NCBI GenBank assembly: GCA_007859835.1
Contig: SJPJ01000001.1
Coordinates: 6,889,260-6,953,259 of the forward strand
Origin: Novipirellula herctigrandis
Lineage (GTDB): Bacteria; Planctomycetota; Planctomycetia; Pirellulales; Pirellulaceae
Direction of reading: 5' to 3'
Length of the DNA stretch: 64,000 nt
Shown here: in pieces, positions 63,142 to 64,000 of the stretch
How the letters are laid out: every line of letters starts with the position of its first letter
Numbering within the stretch: position 1 is the first letter of the stretch
Notes under the pieces: generated by a model
The model's database searches: none
What the model was told of the DNA's origin: nothing
The model's input: only the letters and a program-made list of their open reading frames with translations
Made by a program: the position numbers and the translations under genes

Positions 63142-63231
63142 CCCCCATAGAAAAGGCCCCCATAGAAAAGGCCCCCATAGAAAAGGCCCCCATAGAAAAG
63201 GCCCCCATAGAAAAGGCCCCCATAGAAAAGG
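63142..63231. repeat. 15-bp intergenic tandem repeat, 6 units
   Basis: Six identical units of cccccatagaaaagg, without spacers. This is a minisatellite, not a CRISPR array. Confidence 0.95.
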
Positions 63232-63325
63232 CCCGAGTGGTTTTCATGGTCATGGCCCCGTGCCAAATCACAAAACCGTCCCGTGCCAAGCATAGAGCAT
63301 TGTCTTGAGACGAAGACACCAAGTC

Positions 63326-63354
63326 CAAGGACGACCACTTGGTGGTCGTCCTTG
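63326..63354. terminator. Strong hairpin, possible terminator of the SPFH gene
   Basis: A 13-bp perfect stem (caaggacgaccac and its complement) with a 3-base loop lies 90 bases downstream of the minus-strand SPFH stop. No T-run follows on the minus strand, so an intrinsic terminator function is uncertain. Confidence 0.35.
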
Positions 63355-63443
63355 CTAGGTCCATCCCTTCGATAGTCGCTCGAAGCGGAAAACTGCCATT
63401 CAAATTCTTAATTTCAGATATCGCTAGTCAGCTTTGAATCTTG

Positions 63444-64000
63444 TTACTTTGAATCGAGGGAAATGGTGGGGGTGACCGTTTTGAGGTCGGTCCACAAGGT
63501 TCCTTCGCCAGCGTAGAACAGTTTCAAGTCGATGCTGTCGGGCAATTGTTCAGCGAACTCCCATTTGTTGAACGCAGTCGGTGAACCAAAGGCACCGACA
63601 GCAAGACCAAATTTTTCAGCCGTCGCTTCTTCGCTCATTTGTTTTGCCTCGGCTTCGGCGCGACCCAGTAAGACCGTTTTGGATGCATCCAAGTCAGCGG
63701 TTTCGCGGTCGATTGCTGCGATCAACTGTTTGGTTTCCGCTTCAATCTCTTTCGCTTCCTTTTCCCCTTCGGCCATGACGCTCGCTTTGAGCCGATCGGT
63801 ATCCACGCGAACTCGCTCGGCCTCAAGTTCCACCTTTTGTTCTGCTTCACGAAGATTCGCCTCAATTCTCGCCGTTTTTGTTTCTTCGTCGCGAGTCAGT
63901 TTCAACTCTTCGGAAACATAACCTTTTTGGATTGGCTCACGGACGTTTTGCGGAATATAGATATGCCGCACCAATCCGTATTGAAGCGTTACGTTTTTGT
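63444..64000 (-). CDS. SPFH/band-7 domain protein, C-terminal part (runs off the window)
   Basis: Partial gene: the frame is open to the last base of the window and the true start lies beyond it. The visible part begins inside an SPFH (stomatin/prohibitin) domain (NVTLQYGLVRHIYIPQNVRE) and continues into a long coiled coil (about 60-140, ETKTARIEANLREAEQKVEL) and a short C-terminal beta region. SPFH proteins form oligomeric membrane scaffolds and often work with FtsH. The gene length and membrane anchor cannot be judged here. Codon TTG at 63974 is in frame but is not likely the start. Confidence 0.83.
   Translation of the reverse strand, partial: KNVTLQYGLVRHIYIPQNVREPIQKGYVSEELKLTRDEETKTARIEANLREAEQKVELEAERVRVDTDRLKASVMAEGEKEAKEIEAETKQLIAAIDRETADLDASKTVLLGRAEAEAKQMSEEATAEKFGLAVGAFGSPTAFNKWEFAEQLPDSIDLKLFYAGEGTLWTDLKTVTPTISLDSK

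Larger units (their letters stand above)
62908..63443. other. Intergenic region with a 15-bp repeat and a hairpin
   Basis: This 536-bp gap upstream of the ABC-F gene contains a six-copy minisatellite (63142-63231) and a perfect 13-bp stem hairpin (63326-63354). Open frames through the repeat on the minus strand only reflect its period. No gene is recognised. Confidence 0.65.

Noticed and set aside
63142-63231. Possible CRISPR array
   Set aside because: Units are adjacent with no spacers and are only 15 bp; no cas genes are nearby.
63063-63403. Minus-strand open frames with Gly-Leu-Phe-Tyr or Gly-Ala-Phe-Ser-Met repeats
   Set aside because: Only the 15-bp repeat keeps them open; two different frames give equally regular peptides.

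Overview
The window looks like chromosomal DNA of a planctomycete, most likely a Pirellulaceae (Rhodopirellula-like) bacterium. This is inferred from gene content: BlaI/M56 regulator pairs fused to large extracytoplasmic domains, a GspG-GspK pseudopilin operon, an ECF sigma/anti-sigma unit, MoxR-like ATPase/VWA pairs, many TTG and GTG starts and weak ribosome binding sites. I see no phage genes, transposases, CRISPR arrays or tRNA/rRNA genes. About 52 protein-coding loci cover most of the sequence, with one small RNA (SRP RNA) and one broken gene.

Layout. 0-4.8 kb: a DEAD-box RNA helicase (minus), a soluble histidine-kinase-like protein (plus) and a membrane-anchored coiled-coil protein (minus). 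5.3-12.4 kb: a seven-gene pseudopilus operon of the type II secretion family (GspG, H, I, J, K, L and a composite GspM-like protein), followed directly by a lipoate-protein ligase. 13.7-18.0 kb: an FHA protein, ECF sigma factor, zinc-motif anti-sigma factor and a secreted hydrolase-like protein that lacks the catalytic serine. 18.2-24.3 kb: a membrane protein with a J-domain-like N-terminus, then an AAA+ ATPase and its VWA partner. 24.7-28.9 kb: a BlaI repressor and a 1289-residue M56 protease/beta-propeller sensor. 28.9-31.2 kb: a Na+-exporter-type ABC permease and ATPase (minus). 31.5-33.6 kb: SRP RNA and dnaX. 33.6-35.5 kb: a methyltransferase, ComB and a CPXCG zinc protein (minus). 35.7-42.1 kb: RecQ, FtsH and RsgA. 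42.5-55.8 kb: ispF (minus), an ABC ATPase, purA, uppS, cdsA, phoH, a 7TM-HD phosphohydrolase, ybeY, a CorC/HlyC-type CBS protein, citrate synthase and a DUF58 protein. 55.8-58.5 kb: rpoN, recR and ebfC (minus). 58.8-64 kb: a secreted beta-helix protein, a pseudogene with two in-frame stop codons, an ABC-F ATPase and the C-terminal part of an SPFH/band-7 protein that runs off the window.

Themes. Most genes are housekeeping: isoprenoid and phospholipid precursors (IspF, UppS, CdsA), ribosome maturation (RsgA, YbeY, DEAD helicase), DNA repair and replication (DnaX, RecR, RecQ) and membrane quality control (FtsH, SPFH). The points most worth a second look are the FHA/ECF/anti-sigma/pseudo-hydrolase unit, the BlaR1-like protease with a beta-propeller in place of the penicillin sensor, the GspM-cadherin-PilP composite protein, a DnaX that has lost its zinc module, an SRP RNA with an unusual apical loop, and many near-identical in-frame minisatellites inside unrelated genes. 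All calls come from reading the sequence; no database search was possible.
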